A stretch of 64,000 bases of DNA. Origin: Loigolactobacillus binensis (GTDB lineage: Bacteria > Bacillota > Bacilli > Lactobacillales > Lactobacillaceae). Shown one piece after another: positions 36,329 through 44,391 of the stretch (position 1 is its first letter; the number at the start of each line of letters is the position of its first letter). A program made the position numbers and the translations under genes. The DNA lies in contig NZ_BJDN01000005.1 in the NCBI RefSeq assembly GCF_005405165.1, positions 79,151 through 143,150 of the forward strand, given 5' to 3'. Under the pieces are notes generated by a model, which searched no databases, was not told where the DNA came from, and saw only the letters and a list, made by a program, of their open reading frames with translations.

Positions 36329-37552
36329 ATGTTTTCTTCCTTACGGGTCAAGAATTTCCGTTACTTTTGGTTTGGTCAGTGTATTTCAGTAATGGGTACC
36401 TGGGTACAGCGCACGGCCCAAACTTGGTTGGTTTATCAAATGACAAAATCGGCCTTGTTAGTCGGTATTTTATCAGCGTGTCAATTCATACCCATTTTAT
36501 TACTGACCTTAGTGGCCGGCACGTTGATCGATCGTTATCCTAAACGAAAGATCCTCTTACTGACCCAAACTGGGTTTTTAATTTTAGGTAGTATTATGAC
36601 TTTGATCGTATACCTGAAAGTGGTTCAGTATTGGCAAATTCTATTGATCGCCATCGGTTACGGTCTGCTTCAAAGTTTTGACCGCCCGACCCGGCAATCC
36701 TTTGTGGTCGAATTAGTTGGTCCGAAAGATTTAATGAATGGTATTTCGTTAAATTCAACCGTGTTTAACTTAGCTAAGATCGCTGGCCCTTCGTTGGCTG
36801 GTTTATTAATGGTTAAGTTCAGCGTTAGTTTTTGTTTTCTAGTCGATGCGATCAGTTACATGGCGGTGTTAGCTGGATTATTTTTGATCAAGCAAAAAGT
36901 TGTCCTCGCTACGCCGTCACACCAGCGGCTGTGGTCAGACATTAAATCTGGCTTAGCCTATGTTTGGTCACATGCCAATATTCGCCTTAGCGCAGAATTA
37001 ATGTTGGTGGTCTGTACATTAAACTTTAACAATAATGTGATTATCCCTATTTTTGCTAAAACAGTGCTCCACTCTGGTGCACAGACCTACGCCAATTTAT
37101 TGGCTGCCACAGGGATCGGTTCGCTGATCGCTGCTTTTTTGATGAGTTACCTGTCGCGTTTTGGTCTTCAACGCAATATTTATTTAATGGCTGGTCTGGG
37201 AACTGCAACGGTGCAAGCGCTAATGCTTTTTGTTCATTCGTTTACTTGGGCCATGGCACTGATGATGATCAACGGCTTCTGTAATATGATCTTCTTAAAT
37301 CAATCTAACGCGTCCTTCCAATTCGCAATTCCCGATCAATTACGCGGGCGCGTCATGAGTGTCTATGTTCTACTGAATCAGGGGACCACACCGATCGGTA
37401 GCCTGTACGTCGGTGGGGTCATGGATATCTTTGCCGGCGCTTGGGGCTTTCCTGCCTGTGGCCTATTAGCTTTATTGTTGCTGATACCCGTATTGATCAG
37501 CCAACGAACATTAGTCAAACAATGGCTATGGCCTAATGCCAATGCTAATTAA
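36329..37552 (+). CDS. MFS transporter (multidrug/macrolide-efflux-like)
   Basis: The 407-residue protein has twelve hydrophobic segments. LRVKNFRYFWFGQCISVMGTWVQRTAQTWLVYQMT is the opening of the MFS_3/TIGR00900-like efflux group, and LAGTLIDRYPKRKILLLTQ is the loop 2-3 motif. DQLRGRVMSVYVLLNQGTTPIGSLYVG is the second-half signature. Substrates are probably drugs or metabolites leaving the cell. The start is uncertain: no strong ribosome site precedes the ATG at 36329, and the open frame extends to 36248. Confidence 0.82.
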   Translation: MFSSLRVKNFRYFWFGQCISVMGTWVQRTAQTWLVYQMTKSALLVGILSACQFIPILLLTLVAGTLIDRYPKRKILLLTQTGFLILGSIMTLIVYLKVVQYWQILLIAIGYGLLQSFDRPTRQSFVVELVGPKDLMNGISLNSTVFNLAKIAGPSLAGLLMVKFSVSFCFLVDAISYMAVLAGLFLIKQKVVLATPSHQRLWSDIKSGLAYVWSHANIRLSAELMLVVCTLNFNNNVIIPIFAKTVLHSGAQTYANLLAATGIGSLIAAFLMSYLSRFGLQRNIYLMAGLGTATVQALMLFVHSFTWAMALMMINGFCNMIFLNQSNASFQFAIPDQLRGRVMSVYVLLNQGTTPIGSLYVGGVMDIFAGAWGFPACGLLALLLLIPVLISQRTLVKQWLWPNANAN

Positions 37553-37625
37553 GTTCAAAACAATAGGTATTTCCATGAAAACTGCGTATAATAAGGATAA
37601 TTATTTAAAAAAAGAGGTTGCGCTA

Positions 37626-38582
37626 ATGAAAATAAATAAACGGCGAGCAGCCGAATTAGCGACGCCGCTGGTAGTAGCTTCCGGCGTTTTTGGCGCTAGT
37701 TTGCGCTTGTTCGATTATGCCTTTAAACGGGTCGATTACATCCCCGAAACATCGGCCGATAAACAGAAATACGCTGATGATTATTATCGTTACTTAGATT
37801 GGTATAAGCAGATCCCCAAGGCTACTTGGCAATTGCATCCCACCGATTCAGCCAATCATTTAGTCGCCCATTTTATTCCCGTTGCGGCCAGTAAACGGGT
37901 TGTGATCATTTCTCACGGCTACAAAGGTGATGGCGCCACCATGGCTAATTACGCTAAAATGTTCCACGAACTCGGCTATAACGTGCTGCTGCCAGACAAT
38001 CGTAGCCACGGCAGTAGCGCCGGCGAATATATCAACTTCGGTTGGTTAGACCGGGTCGATTATTTAGATTGGTTACAAATGATCATTGATAAAGTTGGTG
38101 TCACCGCAGAGATCGTACTGTTTGGCGCCAGCATGGGCGGTGCGACTGTGGAAATGATGAGTGGCGAAAAATTACCACCGCAGGTCAAAGTCTTGATCGC
38201 CGATAGTGGTTACTCCAGTATCGAGGCCGAACTAGCCTACTTATTGAAAAAGCAATTTCATTTGCCAAAATATCCGTTTGTGCCACTAGTTAGCTTGATC
38301 AACAAGCGCCACTTAGGTTATTACCTCAATACAGTGCAATCAACTACGCAATTACAGAAAAATTACTTGCCAATTTTCTTCATTCACGGTGATCATGATA
38401 GCTTTGTGCCCAGTGAAATGGCCTTCCGTAATTACAAGGCTACCCAAGGTCCCCGCGAACTCTGGCTAGTCAAAGGTGCCACCCATGTTGAAAGCTTTTG
38501 GTTGGATCCATTGCGTTATCGCCGCCACGTAGTCGCCTTCCTACAAGAATATTTACCAGATCCACCAATTCCAAACGATTGA
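37626..38582 (+). CDS. Alpha/beta hydrolase (membrane-anchored or secreted type)
   Basis: The 318-residue protein has one N-terminal hydrophobic stretch (LATPLVVASGVFGASL) and then the hydrolase fold. The nucleophile elbow is FGASMGGATV (GxSxxG), the acid is in GDHDSFVP and the His in VKGATHVESF. Its nearest relatives are the YqkD-like peptidase/esterase group of Firmicutes. AGAGG at 37613-37617 lies 8 bases before ATG 37626, so the 30 codons open upstream are not used. The terminator is at 38597-38637. Confidence 0.87.
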   Translation: MKINKRRAAELATPLVVASGVFGASLRLFDYAFKRVDYIPETSADKQKYADDYYRYLDWYKQIPKATWQLHPTDSANHLVAHFIPVAASKRVVIISHGYKGDGATMANYAKMFHELGYNVLLPDNRSHGSSAGEYINFGWLDRVDYLDWLQMIIDKVGVTAEIVLFGASMGGATVEMMSGEKLPPQVKVLIADSGYSSIEAELAYLLKKQFHLPKYPFVPLVSLINKRHLGYYLNTVQSTTQLQKNYLPIFFIHGDHDSFVPSEMAFRNYKATQGPRELWLVKGATHVESFWLDPLRYRRHVVAFLQEYLPDPPIPND

Positions 38583-38596
38583 CTTGCTTAACGAAT

Positions 38597-38637
38597 AACC
38601 CGCACAGTTGGACCAAAACCCAATTGCGCGGGTTTAT
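38597..38637 (+). terminator. Terminator of the hydrolase gene
   Basis: AACCCGC-CA-TTGG and CCAA-TG-GCGGGTT form an imperfect stem followed by TATTTTA. Confidence 0.7.
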
Positions 38638-38792
38638 TTTAGATTTGGCAAAAATAGTCGGTTCTCTTGCCCCAGTTAGTTACCTTATCTGAATGTATAA
38701 CTAAAGTTTAAAAATAAACTACAAAAAGCGGCTTGACGTCTGCCTTAAACCTAAAAATGCTAAACTAAGCCTATTTAGAAAGGATCGAATTA

Positions 38793-39575
38793 ATGTTCAC
38801 ACAGTTTATGACGGCATTCACAGCGACCTTTTTGCCGCTGATCGGCTATCTATTTTTACTGCCTTTTTTATTCGTATTGGTGCTCACTTACCTCAATCGC
38901 AACTCCAAACAACTGCTGGTCAACCAATTTGGCCTGCAAGCCCAAGTTTATTGCGGAGGCCTCGGCATTATTTTACACGAAACCAGCCACCTATTAACGG
39001 CGTTACTTTTTCGCCATAAAATTATCGACTACAAATTACTGGTGCTACCGTGGCACCTCAACGCTGATTCGACTGAACAGGCGCTTGGTTACGTCAAACA
39101 CGCCGCAACTAAAAAGCTGTGGCCGACGCTTGGTAATTTATTCATCGGCATCGCGCCCATTTTTGGCTGCACCGCCGCCATGTACCTTAGCACCTATCTG
39201 TTATTACCAGTGACTTACCGACGTTTAGAAGCTTTCGTCACCGCTCCCAGCGGCGCCGCACTGCAATGGTTGCTGGGTAGCTTCGCGCTTAGCTCATTAC
39301 CCTTACTGCTACTTTGGTTAGTATTAATAACCAATATCACCTTAGGCGGCTTTGATTTAAGCCCGGCTGACTTCAAAAACGCGGCTACTGGCGTCTTACC
39401 GACATTATTGCTGTTACTAGTTATTAGCGGGTTGATCGCCATTTTAGGTCGCAGCGATGTGGCGACCGCGCTGATCGAACATGTTGGCCTGATGACCGTC
39501 AGCTGGCTGATCATGTTCGTGCTCGTTAGCGTATTGCTAAACGGATTGCTGCGGTTGCTGCGATTAGTGCATTAG
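38793..39575 (+). CDS. Membrane protein with HExxH motif, possible M50-like metalloprotease
   Basis: The 260-residue protein has about six hydrophobic segments. The motif IILHETSHLLTALLFRHKI (HExxH) lies near residues 65-70 at the start of a hydrophobic segment, as in site-2 proteases and related membrane zinc peptidases. A late NITLGGFDLSPAD could supply the third ligand but does not match the usual LDG motif closely. GAAAGGATCG precedes the ATG. Family membership is inference from the motif and topology; no substrate can be named. Confidence 0.55.
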   Translation: MFTQFMTAFTATFLPLIGYLFLLPFLFVLVLTYLNRNSKQLLVNQFGLQAQVYCGGLGIILHETSHLLTALLFRHKIIDYKLLVLPWHLNADSTEQALGYVKHAATKKLWPTLGNLFIGIAPIFGCTAAMYLSTYLLLPVTYRRLEAFVTAPSGAALQWLLGSFALSSLPLLLLWLVLITNITLGGFDLSPADFKNAATGVLPTLLLLLVISGLIAILGRSDVATALIEHVGLMTVSWLIMFVLVSVLLNGLLRLLRLVH

Positions 39576-39644
39576 TTTTAACAGTCAAACGTGAAACACG
39601 ACACTAAAACAGACAGTCGTATTGCACGTTTTTTTATTTTGCTC

Positions 39645-39672
39645 TTGACACTGTTATTAACTGTTATATACT
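39645..39672 (+). promoter_or_regulatory. Promoter of the GntR/ABC operon
   Basis: A perfect TTGACA (39645-39650) and TATACT (39667-39672) have 16-base spacing, ending 25 bases before the GntR start. Confidence 0.85.
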
Positions 39673-39678
39673 GTTTAT
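39650..39678. repeat. Three 10-bp-phased direct repeats over the promoter
   Basis: ACTGTTAT occurs at 39650, ACTGTTAT at 39660 and ACTGTTTAT at 39670, each 10 bases after the last. They fill the -35 to +1 region and probably form the operator of the GntR regulator encoded next. Confidence 0.6.
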
Positions 39679-39697
39679 CAGCAAGGAGGTTTTGCGA

Positions 39698-40072
39698 TTG
39701 CATCTTATCATCCAGCACTCATCCATGGTGCCGATCTATGAGCAGATCTACACCCAAATCGAACAACAGATCATTCACCAAACCGTGATCGCTGGCGCGC
39801 AACTGCCTTCGGTTCGCGGCATGGCCAAGGAATTAAGCGTCAGTGCACTGACTGTCAAAAAAGCCTATGACCAACTAGAAGCCAGCGGCCTGATCGTCAC
39901 GGTCCATGGTAAAGGCAGTTTTGTCGCCACGATCGACCCACAAACTAAAAAACAAGAGCAAGAAAAAGAGATCGAAGCCGAACTAGGCGCTTTGATTCAA
40001 AAGGCGCAACGCTACGATCTCAGCCTTGACGATTTTACCGCGATCGTCAAGCTGCTTTGGGAGGAAAACTAA
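39698..40072 (+). CDS. GntR-family regulator, YtrA subfamily
   Basis: The 124-residue protein is the short YtrA type: a winged helix-turn-helix (SMVPIYEQIYTQIEQQIIHQTVIAGAQLPSVRGMAKELSVSALTVKKAYDQLEASG) and a short helical tail instead of a ligand domain. These repress ABC exporters encoded beside them. The start is TTG 39698, with GGAGG ending 8 bases upstream. Its stop overlaps the ATG of the ABC ATPase by 1 base. It should respond to a cell-envelope or antibiotic signal, which is inferred from the subfamily. Confidence 0.9.
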   Translation: MHLIIQHSSMVPIYEQIYTQIEQQIIHQTVIAGAQLPSVRGMAKELSVSALTVKKAYDQLEASGLIVTVHGKGSFVATIDPQTKKQEQEKEIEAELGALIQKAQRYDLSLDDFTAIVKLLWEEN

Positions 40073-40929
40073 TGTTAACAATTAATGGTTTACAAAAACA
40101 CTATCCAGATTTTGACCTTGATGTTTCCTTCAACGTTCCCGATGGTCAAATTGTGGGGTTGATCGGCCGCAATGGTGCCGGCAAATCAACCACCTTTCAG
40201 ACGATTCTCGGGCTGATCCAGCCAGATAGCGGTGAACTAAAACTTTTTGGTCACCCGCTTAACACGTTGACCGCCACGGATAAAGCCAAAATTGGCGCCA
40301 CCTTTCCCGACAGTTTTTTTGCTGAAACGCTAACGATCAATGCGCTCAGCAAAATTTTAGCCGCCACCTACACCACCGCCTTTGACGCCACTGCTTTTTT
40401 GCACACAGCCGCACAACAACAGCTGCCGCTAAACAAGCCGTTACGCGATTTTTCGACGGGGATGAAAGCCAAAGTAAAGCTGCTGGTGGCCTTAAGTCAT
40501 CAGGCCCAGTTTTTAGTGCTGGATGAGCCGACTTCCGGCTTGGATGTTGTCGTCCGCCAAGAAATCATTGGCTTACTGCAAGATTATCTCGCTGCCGATG
40601 AATCCCGCAGCATTCTGATCAGTTCGCACATTTCCAGCGATTTGGAGCAGCTGGCCGATGTGATCATCATGATCGATGCCGGCAAAATCGTCCTGCAAGA
40701 AGATACCGATGTTTTGTTAAACGATTATGGCATCATCAAGGTCACCGCGGACGCCTTTGCAACGCTGGATAAAAAGCAGCTGATCGCCACTAGAAAAACG
40801 GCTTACGGCTATGCCGGTTTAACTAACCAACGCCAGTATTATCAAGAAAACTACCCGCAATTGGCCATTGAAAAAGGCTCCCTAGATGAATTATTACTGC
40901 TATTAACGAAAGAAGATGACGTCCAATGA
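40072..40929 (+). CDS. ABC transporter ATP-binding protein (ABC-2 exporter)
   Basis: The 285-residue ATPase has Walker A GRNGAGKSTTFQ near residue 40, a divergent signature DFSTGMKAKVK near residue 128, and Walker B FLVLDEPTSGLD near residue 148, followed by a C-terminal extension. This pattern is that of the export-type ABC ATPases of YtrB/BcrA kind. It overlaps the GntR stop by 1 base and the permease start by 4 bases (ATGA), so the three genes are one operon. Confidence 0.9.
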   Translation: MLTINGLQKHYPDFDLDVSFNVPDGQIVGLIGRNGAGKSTTFQTILGLIQPDSGELKLFGHPLNTLTATDKAKIGATFPDSFFAETLTINALSKILAATYTTAFDATAFLHTAAQQQLPLNKPLRDFSTGMKAKVKLLVALSHQAQFLVLDEPTSGLDVVVRQEIIGLLQDYLAADESRSILISSHISSDLEQLADVIIMIDAGKIVLQEDTDVLLNDYGIIKVTADAFATLDKKQLIATRKTAYGYAGLTNQRQYYQENYPQLAIEKGSLDELLLLLTKEDDVQ

Positions 40930-41588
40930 ACGGCTTATGGTTAAAAGATCTGATCGTTTTAAAGCAGCAACGGTTGGCCTTTATGCTAACGTTTGTTTTA
41001 TCGACACTTTGTATTTTAGCCTTTCGCCAAATCGGCGTTGCGATCGGCATGCTGATCTTTGCGCTAACGATCGCCTTTTTGATGCTCAGTACCGTAACTT
41101 TTGATCAGCAAAACCACGGACTACGGTTCCTTTTCACCTTACCGTTTACCCAACGCCAATATGTGCGCCAAAAATTTCTCTTCCTGCTGGCAACAATTGC
41201 GGCTGGTACTGTCGTCATGGCGGTGATCGGCGCTGGCTTCAACGCACTTTTTAACTGGCAAGTTGCGGCCGCCGATATTGTCTTTGTCACCTTCGCCATC
41301 AGCATCAGCACGTTTTGTATTTTAGCGATCACTCTGCAAATGCAATTAGCCAACGGCCCGGCCAGCGCCCAAGTTGCCATGTCGTTGATCGGCGCGATCG
41401 TTGCCGTGCTCATCGGCGGCTGCTACGTGCTGATCAAGTTTACTAGCTGGGGCGCCACTGTTTTTCAGAATTTACTACAATACTACGCCAGCGACGGCAG
41501 CCTCGTTTTCATTGTTGCTTTGCTGCTACTTGGTTTGGTGGTTGGCCTAACTAGCTATGTTAGAAGTGTTAAAACGTTATTGATTTAG
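40926..41588 (+). CDS. ABC-2 type permease
   Basis: The 220-residue membrane protein has six hydrophobic segments and begins MNGLWLKDLIVLKQQR, the typical ABC-2 permease cytoplasmic start. Short RFLFTLPFTQRQYVRQKFLF lies in the first loop, as in bacteriocin/lantibiotic-immunity-type and YtrC/D-type permeases. It is the partner of the ATPase with translational coupling. Substrate unknown; export of a toxic compound or envelope stress response is plausible. Confidence 0.85.
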   Translation: MNGLWLKDLIVLKQQRLAFMLTFVLSTLCILAFRQIGVAIGMLIFALTIAFLMLSTVTFDQQNHGLRFLFTLPFTQRQYVRQKFLFLLATIAAGTVVMAVIGAGFNALFNWQVAAADIVFVTFAISISTFCILAITLQMQLANGPASAQVAMSLIGAIVAVLIGGCYVLIKFTSWGATVFQNLLQYYASDGSLVFIVALLLLGLVVGLTSYVRSVKTLLI

Positions 41589-41593
41589 TAACT

Positions 41594-41666
41594 AAAAGTG
41601 CTGCGCGCGGCAAACCGATAAGGTGGGGCCGTGCGCAACACTTTTTTAAATACGATTCAGCTGTAA
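41594..41666 (+). repeat. Hairpin element, copy A (also terminator)
   Basis: AAAGTGCTGCGC...GCGCAACACTTTTTT forms a stem-loop whose inner part reads CGGCAAACCGATAAGGTGG and whose tail is AAATACGATTCAGCTGTAA. It terminates the ABC operon. Copy B at 42917-42990 shares the arms, the inner GGCAAACCG-TAAGGT core and the tail. Confidence 0.75.
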
Positions 41667-41753
41667 AGCACCGTCTCATTGAACAAATAGGTTCAGATTT
41701 GGAACAGTTGTCCTGCTTGCATGTTAGGGGCAAATCTGAAAACGGCTGTTTAT

Positions 41754-42212
41754 TCAATCATTATCGGGCAAGGGGGGCAGATCAGGCATACGCTCACGCA
41801 ATTCATCTACCATCATTGATATTGTAACTTTGGATAGTTCTTCTTCCAAAGCATTTATGCCATCATCTAAATGAGTTCGCAATATACCATAAATGTTTCC
41901 CCCAATTTTAGAATGCTCATCAGGTTGCTTATTAAATCTAAAAATGTCGTTTGTATCTATTGGTTCAACCGCCGAAAATATTTCCCAAAGAGTGATGTCG
42001 TCAGGGCGACGAGCTAATGTGGTTCCCCCTGGTCCTGGAGATACTAAAATCATATTTGCTTGCTTTAAAGATTTGAATACATTGCGAATAGTAACAGCAT
42101 TTACTCCCATACTTTCAGAAATAATATCGCTGTTAATTTTTCGGTCATTTGATAATGCTGCAATAATCATCACGGTATGAACAGCGATAGGAAATCTTGT
42201 GCTAAATCGCAT
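41754..42212 (-). CDS. Rrf2-family regulator without cysteines
   Basis: The 152-residue protein begins MRFSTRFPIAVHTVMIIAAL and has the Rrf2 helix-turn-helix (INSDIISESMGVNAVTIRNVFKSLKQANMI) and wing (SPGPGGTTLAR). Rrf2 sensors such as IscR and NsrR use cysteines to hold an iron-sulphur cluster; this protein has none, so it would sense something else or act without a cluster. It is divergent from a flavodoxin gene, and TTACAAA-type inverted repeats lie between them. Base use is more AT-rich than flanking genes. Confidence 0.87.
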   Translation of the reverse strand: MRFSTRFPIAVHTVMIIAALSNDRKINSDIISESMGVNAVTIRNVFKSLKQANMILVSPGPGGTTLARRPDDITLWEIFSAVEPIDTNDIFRFNKQPDEHSKIGGNIYGILRTHLDDGINALEEELSKVTISMMVDELRERMPDLPPLPDND

Positions 42213-42247
42213 TGATAATCACCTCGAAAAAATTGTAGCATATATCG

Positions 42248-42328
42248 TTACAAAATACAATCTGTAGTTATTGACGTTACAAACTATTTGTGATAGTCTG
42301 TAATATAAGCAGTTACAAATACTTGTAA
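42248..42328. promoter_or_regulatory. Repeated operator and promoter between rrf2 and flavodoxin genes
   Basis: Three imperfect inverted repeats with a TTACAAA/TTTGTAA core occur at about 42248-42267, 42277-42293 and 42313-42328. The middle one exactly fills the 17-base spacer between TTGACG (42271-42276) and TAGTCT (42294-42299). They fit an Rrf2 binding region. Confidence 0.6.
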
Positions 42329-42363
42329 AACTCTTTCAGAATAATTATAGGAGGTGTAACTTA

Positions 42364-42795
42364 ATGAATGTTAAAGTTTTATATCATTCGTCGACAGGTA
42401 ATACAAGAAAACTCGCTGATGCGATAGCAAATGTGATTGGTGTATCGGCAGAGCCGATAACAAAAGAATCAATCTCGTTTTCGGTGCCTATTGATTTACT
42501 GTTCATAGGAGATGGTATTTATTTTGGAAAACCCAACAAAAACACAATCGCGTTTATAAATCAACTAACCCCGCAAACAGTAAAGAATGTTGCTGTATTT
42601 GCAACATATGGTGGTCAAGGAAAGATTGGTGCTGATATTAAAAAAATGTTCAACGCCAAAAGTATAAATATTATTGGAGAGCCGTTCGTATGTAAAGGAC
42701 AGTCGTGGATATTGATGAACCGCAAGCATCCTGATAAAGTTGATATTAAAAAAGCAAGTGATTTTGCAAAAAGTATGATACGGCAAATAGACTGA
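42364..42795 (+). CDS. Flavodoxin-like protein
   Basis: The 143-residue protein has the FMN phosphate loop VLYHSSTGNTRKLADAIA near residue 7, LFIGDGIYFGKP in the middle and an NVAVFATYGGQGKIGADI segment, all typical of flavodoxins. It carries low-potential electrons in the cytoplasm. GGAGGTGT precedes the ATG. Codon use differs from most neighbours (more ATA, AGA and AT-rich third positions), which suggests acquisition together with the Rrf2 gene. Its partner enzyme is not identified. Confidence 0.87.
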   Translation: MNVKVLYHSSTGNTRKLADAIANVIGVSAEPITKESISFSVPIDLLFIGDGIYFGKPNKNTIAFINQLTPQTVKNVAVFATYGGQGKIGADIKKMFNAKSINIIGEPFVCKGQSWILMNRKHPDKVDIKKASDFAKSMIRQID

Positions 42796-42916
42796 TTATA
42801 CAGATACAAACCGCAAGCGACCATCTTCAATTAAATAGAAACTTGACGTTTTTACTCCATTCACAGTTACCGAACAAGTTTTATTTCTTTGTTACGATGG
42901 TAATACTTTAATAATT

Positions 42917-42990
42917 AAAAGTGCTATGTTCGGCAAACCGGTAAGGTTCGGGCCGAGCGCAGCACTTTTTTAAATACGATTCAACCGTAA
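42917..42990 (+). repeat. Hairpin element, copy B
   Basis: AAAAGTGCTATG...GCGCAGCACTTTTTT with inner CGGCAAACCGGTAAGGTTCGG and tail AAATACGATTCAACCGTAA is the second copy of the element at 41594-41666. The two copies lie in the same orientation and bracket the Rrf2/flavodoxin segment. Confidence 0.75.
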
Positions 42991-43001
42991 TTTTTAATAA
43001 A

Positions 43002-43030
43002 ACAAGTATACTATGTTATACTGGTTATAC
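43002..43030 (+). promoter_or_regulatory. Promoter/operator region of mazEF
   Basis: AGTATACTATGTTATACTGG followed by TTATAC repeats a TATAC element three times just before the AGAGGAGG site. It resembles an autoregulatory operator for a toxin-antitoxin pair. Confidence 0.4.
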
Positions 43031-43048
43031 AAAGAGGAGGCGTTCGGT

Positions 43049-43267
43049 ATGTTTGATGTAAAAACGGTGGCCCGCGGTAATTCACTTGCACTCAGCCTAC
43101 CAAAAGACAAACGTTTTAAAAAAGACCAACGTTGGATTCTGATTCCATCAACCGATGGTGAATCATTTACCTTGATTCCACGAATTGAGGATCCCTACGC
43201 CGGTACCAGTCCAGATGAACCAATGACTGAAGAATGGCCTGATGTTAGCTTTGGCGAGGTTGAATAA
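43049..43267 (+). CDS. mazE: MazE-type antitoxin
   Basis: The 72-residue protein has an AbrB/MazE-like N-terminal DNA-binding fold (VKTVARGNSLALSLPKD) and an acidic C-terminal tail (EDPYAGTSPDEPMTEEWPDV) that would cover the toxin. ATG 43049 lies 8 bases after AGAGGAGG. Its stop shares bases with the toxin start, so the two are coupled. It should neutralise MazF and repress the operon. Confidence 0.85.
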   Translation: MFDVKTVARGNSLALSLPKDKRFKKDQRWILIPSTDGESFTLIPRIEDPYAGTSPDEPMTEEWPDVSFGEVE

Positions 43268-43614
43268 TGGCCTATACACCAAAACAGAAAGACATTATCT
43301 GGGTGAACTTTGATCCACAACGTGGGCGTGAAATAAAAAAACGTCGTCCTGCGCTTATTTTGAGTAGTAACACCTATAACAGAAATACTGGCTTTGTAAT
43401 TGTGGCACCAATTACTTCAACACTACGCAACCAACCCGGCTATTTTACACTTCACAATTACGAAACACATGGTCAAGTTGTTGCCGCACAAATTCATTCT
43501 TTTGACGCTGCTCCACGTGCAAATCGGGAAATTGGCTTTATCGAAACAATGCGTGACGAGGATTTCTACCGTATTGCGCAAATAATTAACTATAACTTTG
43601 GATTTGCCTTTTAA
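43267..43614 (+). CDS. mazF: MazF/PemK-type mRNA interferase toxin
   Basis: The 115-residue protein has the MazF motifs: IIWVNFDPQRGREIKKRRPALILS, VIVAPITST, and GQVVAAQIHSFDAA, with the conserved Arg in the first block and Thr/Ser in the second. It would cleave mRNA at short specific sequences in the cytoplasm when free of MazE. It appears intact. It directly follows the antitoxin gene by an ATG within the antitoxin stop region. Confidence 0.9.
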   Translation: MAYTPKQKDIIWVNFDPQRGREIKKRRPALILSSNTYNRNTGFVIVAPITSTLRNQPGYFTLHNYETHGQVVAAQIHSFDAAPRANREIGFIETMRDEDFYRIAQIINYNFGFAF

Positions 43615-43782
43615 AATTATCGTATTAAACCGTATAAATACGGCCAATGAATCTATAATAAAAGTGCTTTCCTCCAGTTACTGCAGTTGAGCGCGTTAAT
43701 AATATCGCACAACAAATATTGACTCGTCGTTACTGATAATCAAATTTTGATCTCAAAATTCGTACTGGCATTTTTCTGAAAA

Positions 43783-43806
43783 TTAGTGATATACTAGGTT
43801 CACTAA
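43783..43806. promoter_or_regulatory. Operator-like palindrome on the promoter before the DUF2798 gene
   Basis: TTAGTG (43783-43788) and CACTAA (43801-43806) flank a TATACT -10 box (43790-43795). A regulator site overlapping the promoter is likely. Confidence 0.45.
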
Positions 43807-43826
43807 TACAAGTGCGTATAATTGAT

Positions 43827-43861
43827 CAGCACAGGGGCTCATTCCCTGCGCTGTTTTTTTT
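43827..43861 (+). terminator. Terminator hairpin in the leader of the DUF2798 gene
   Basis: CAGCACAGGG (43827-43836) and CCCTGCGCTG (43844-43853) form a stem followed by eight T. It lies between a promoter and the gene at 43897, so it may act as an attenuator or end a small RNA. Confidence 0.65.
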
Positions 43862-43896
43862 CGTCCTCGTAAATTTGAAAGGTAGGTTTTTGATTT

Positions 43897-44391
43897 TTGA
43901 AATTTCAACAGCGTTTACCCCAATCATTTAAGGAAACCCTATTATTCATGGCCGTTATTTCCATCATCTCGGTTAATCTCATTGCACCGGTGATCACTGG
44001 ATTGGAGATTGGCTTTTCATTTGCCCACTGGGCGCAAGTCCTGCAGCAATTGCCACTACTGTGGTTAGCCGTTATTTTATTGGTCGTGCTGACCCAAAAG
44101 CCAGCCCAGTTTTTAGCCGGTAAATTCCTGAAACAACAGCAAAACAGCTTTGAGGCCACTATGCTAGTCACCGCGCTGTGTAATGTTTTCTTGATGTCTT
44201 TAGTATTGACGATCCTAGGCACTTGGATCGGTACTGGCGCGATCACGACGGAACCGATCATGCATTTCTTCAATAAATGGCCGCGGAACTTCACGATCGC
44301 ATTTATCGTTGAAGCGTTCATCGCCCAGCCGATCGCGCGGTCAGTTATGGCTTGGTATCATGGCCGCGGCGCTACTGGTAGTGAAGCTTAG
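43897..44391 (+). CDS. DUF2798 family membrane protein, two repeats
   Basis: The 164-residue protein carries two DUF2798-like repeats. The first runs FKETLLFMAVISIISVNLIAPVITG...LLWLAVILLVVLTQKPAQF, the second FEATMLVTALCNVFLMSLVLTIL...WPRNFTIAFIVEAFIAQPIARSVM. Four hydrophobic segments result. The function is unknown. The start is TTG 43897 after a GAAAGGTAGG site. The leader carries a promoter palindrome and a terminator. Confidence 0.8.
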   Translation: MKFQQRLPQSFKETLLFMAVISIISVNLIAPVITGLEIGFSFAHWAQVLQQLPLLWLAVILLVVLTQKPAQFLAGKFLKQQQNSFEATMLVTALCNVFLMSLVLTILGTWIGTGAITTEPIMHFFNKWPRNFTIAFIVEAFIAQPIARSVMAWYHGRGATGSEA

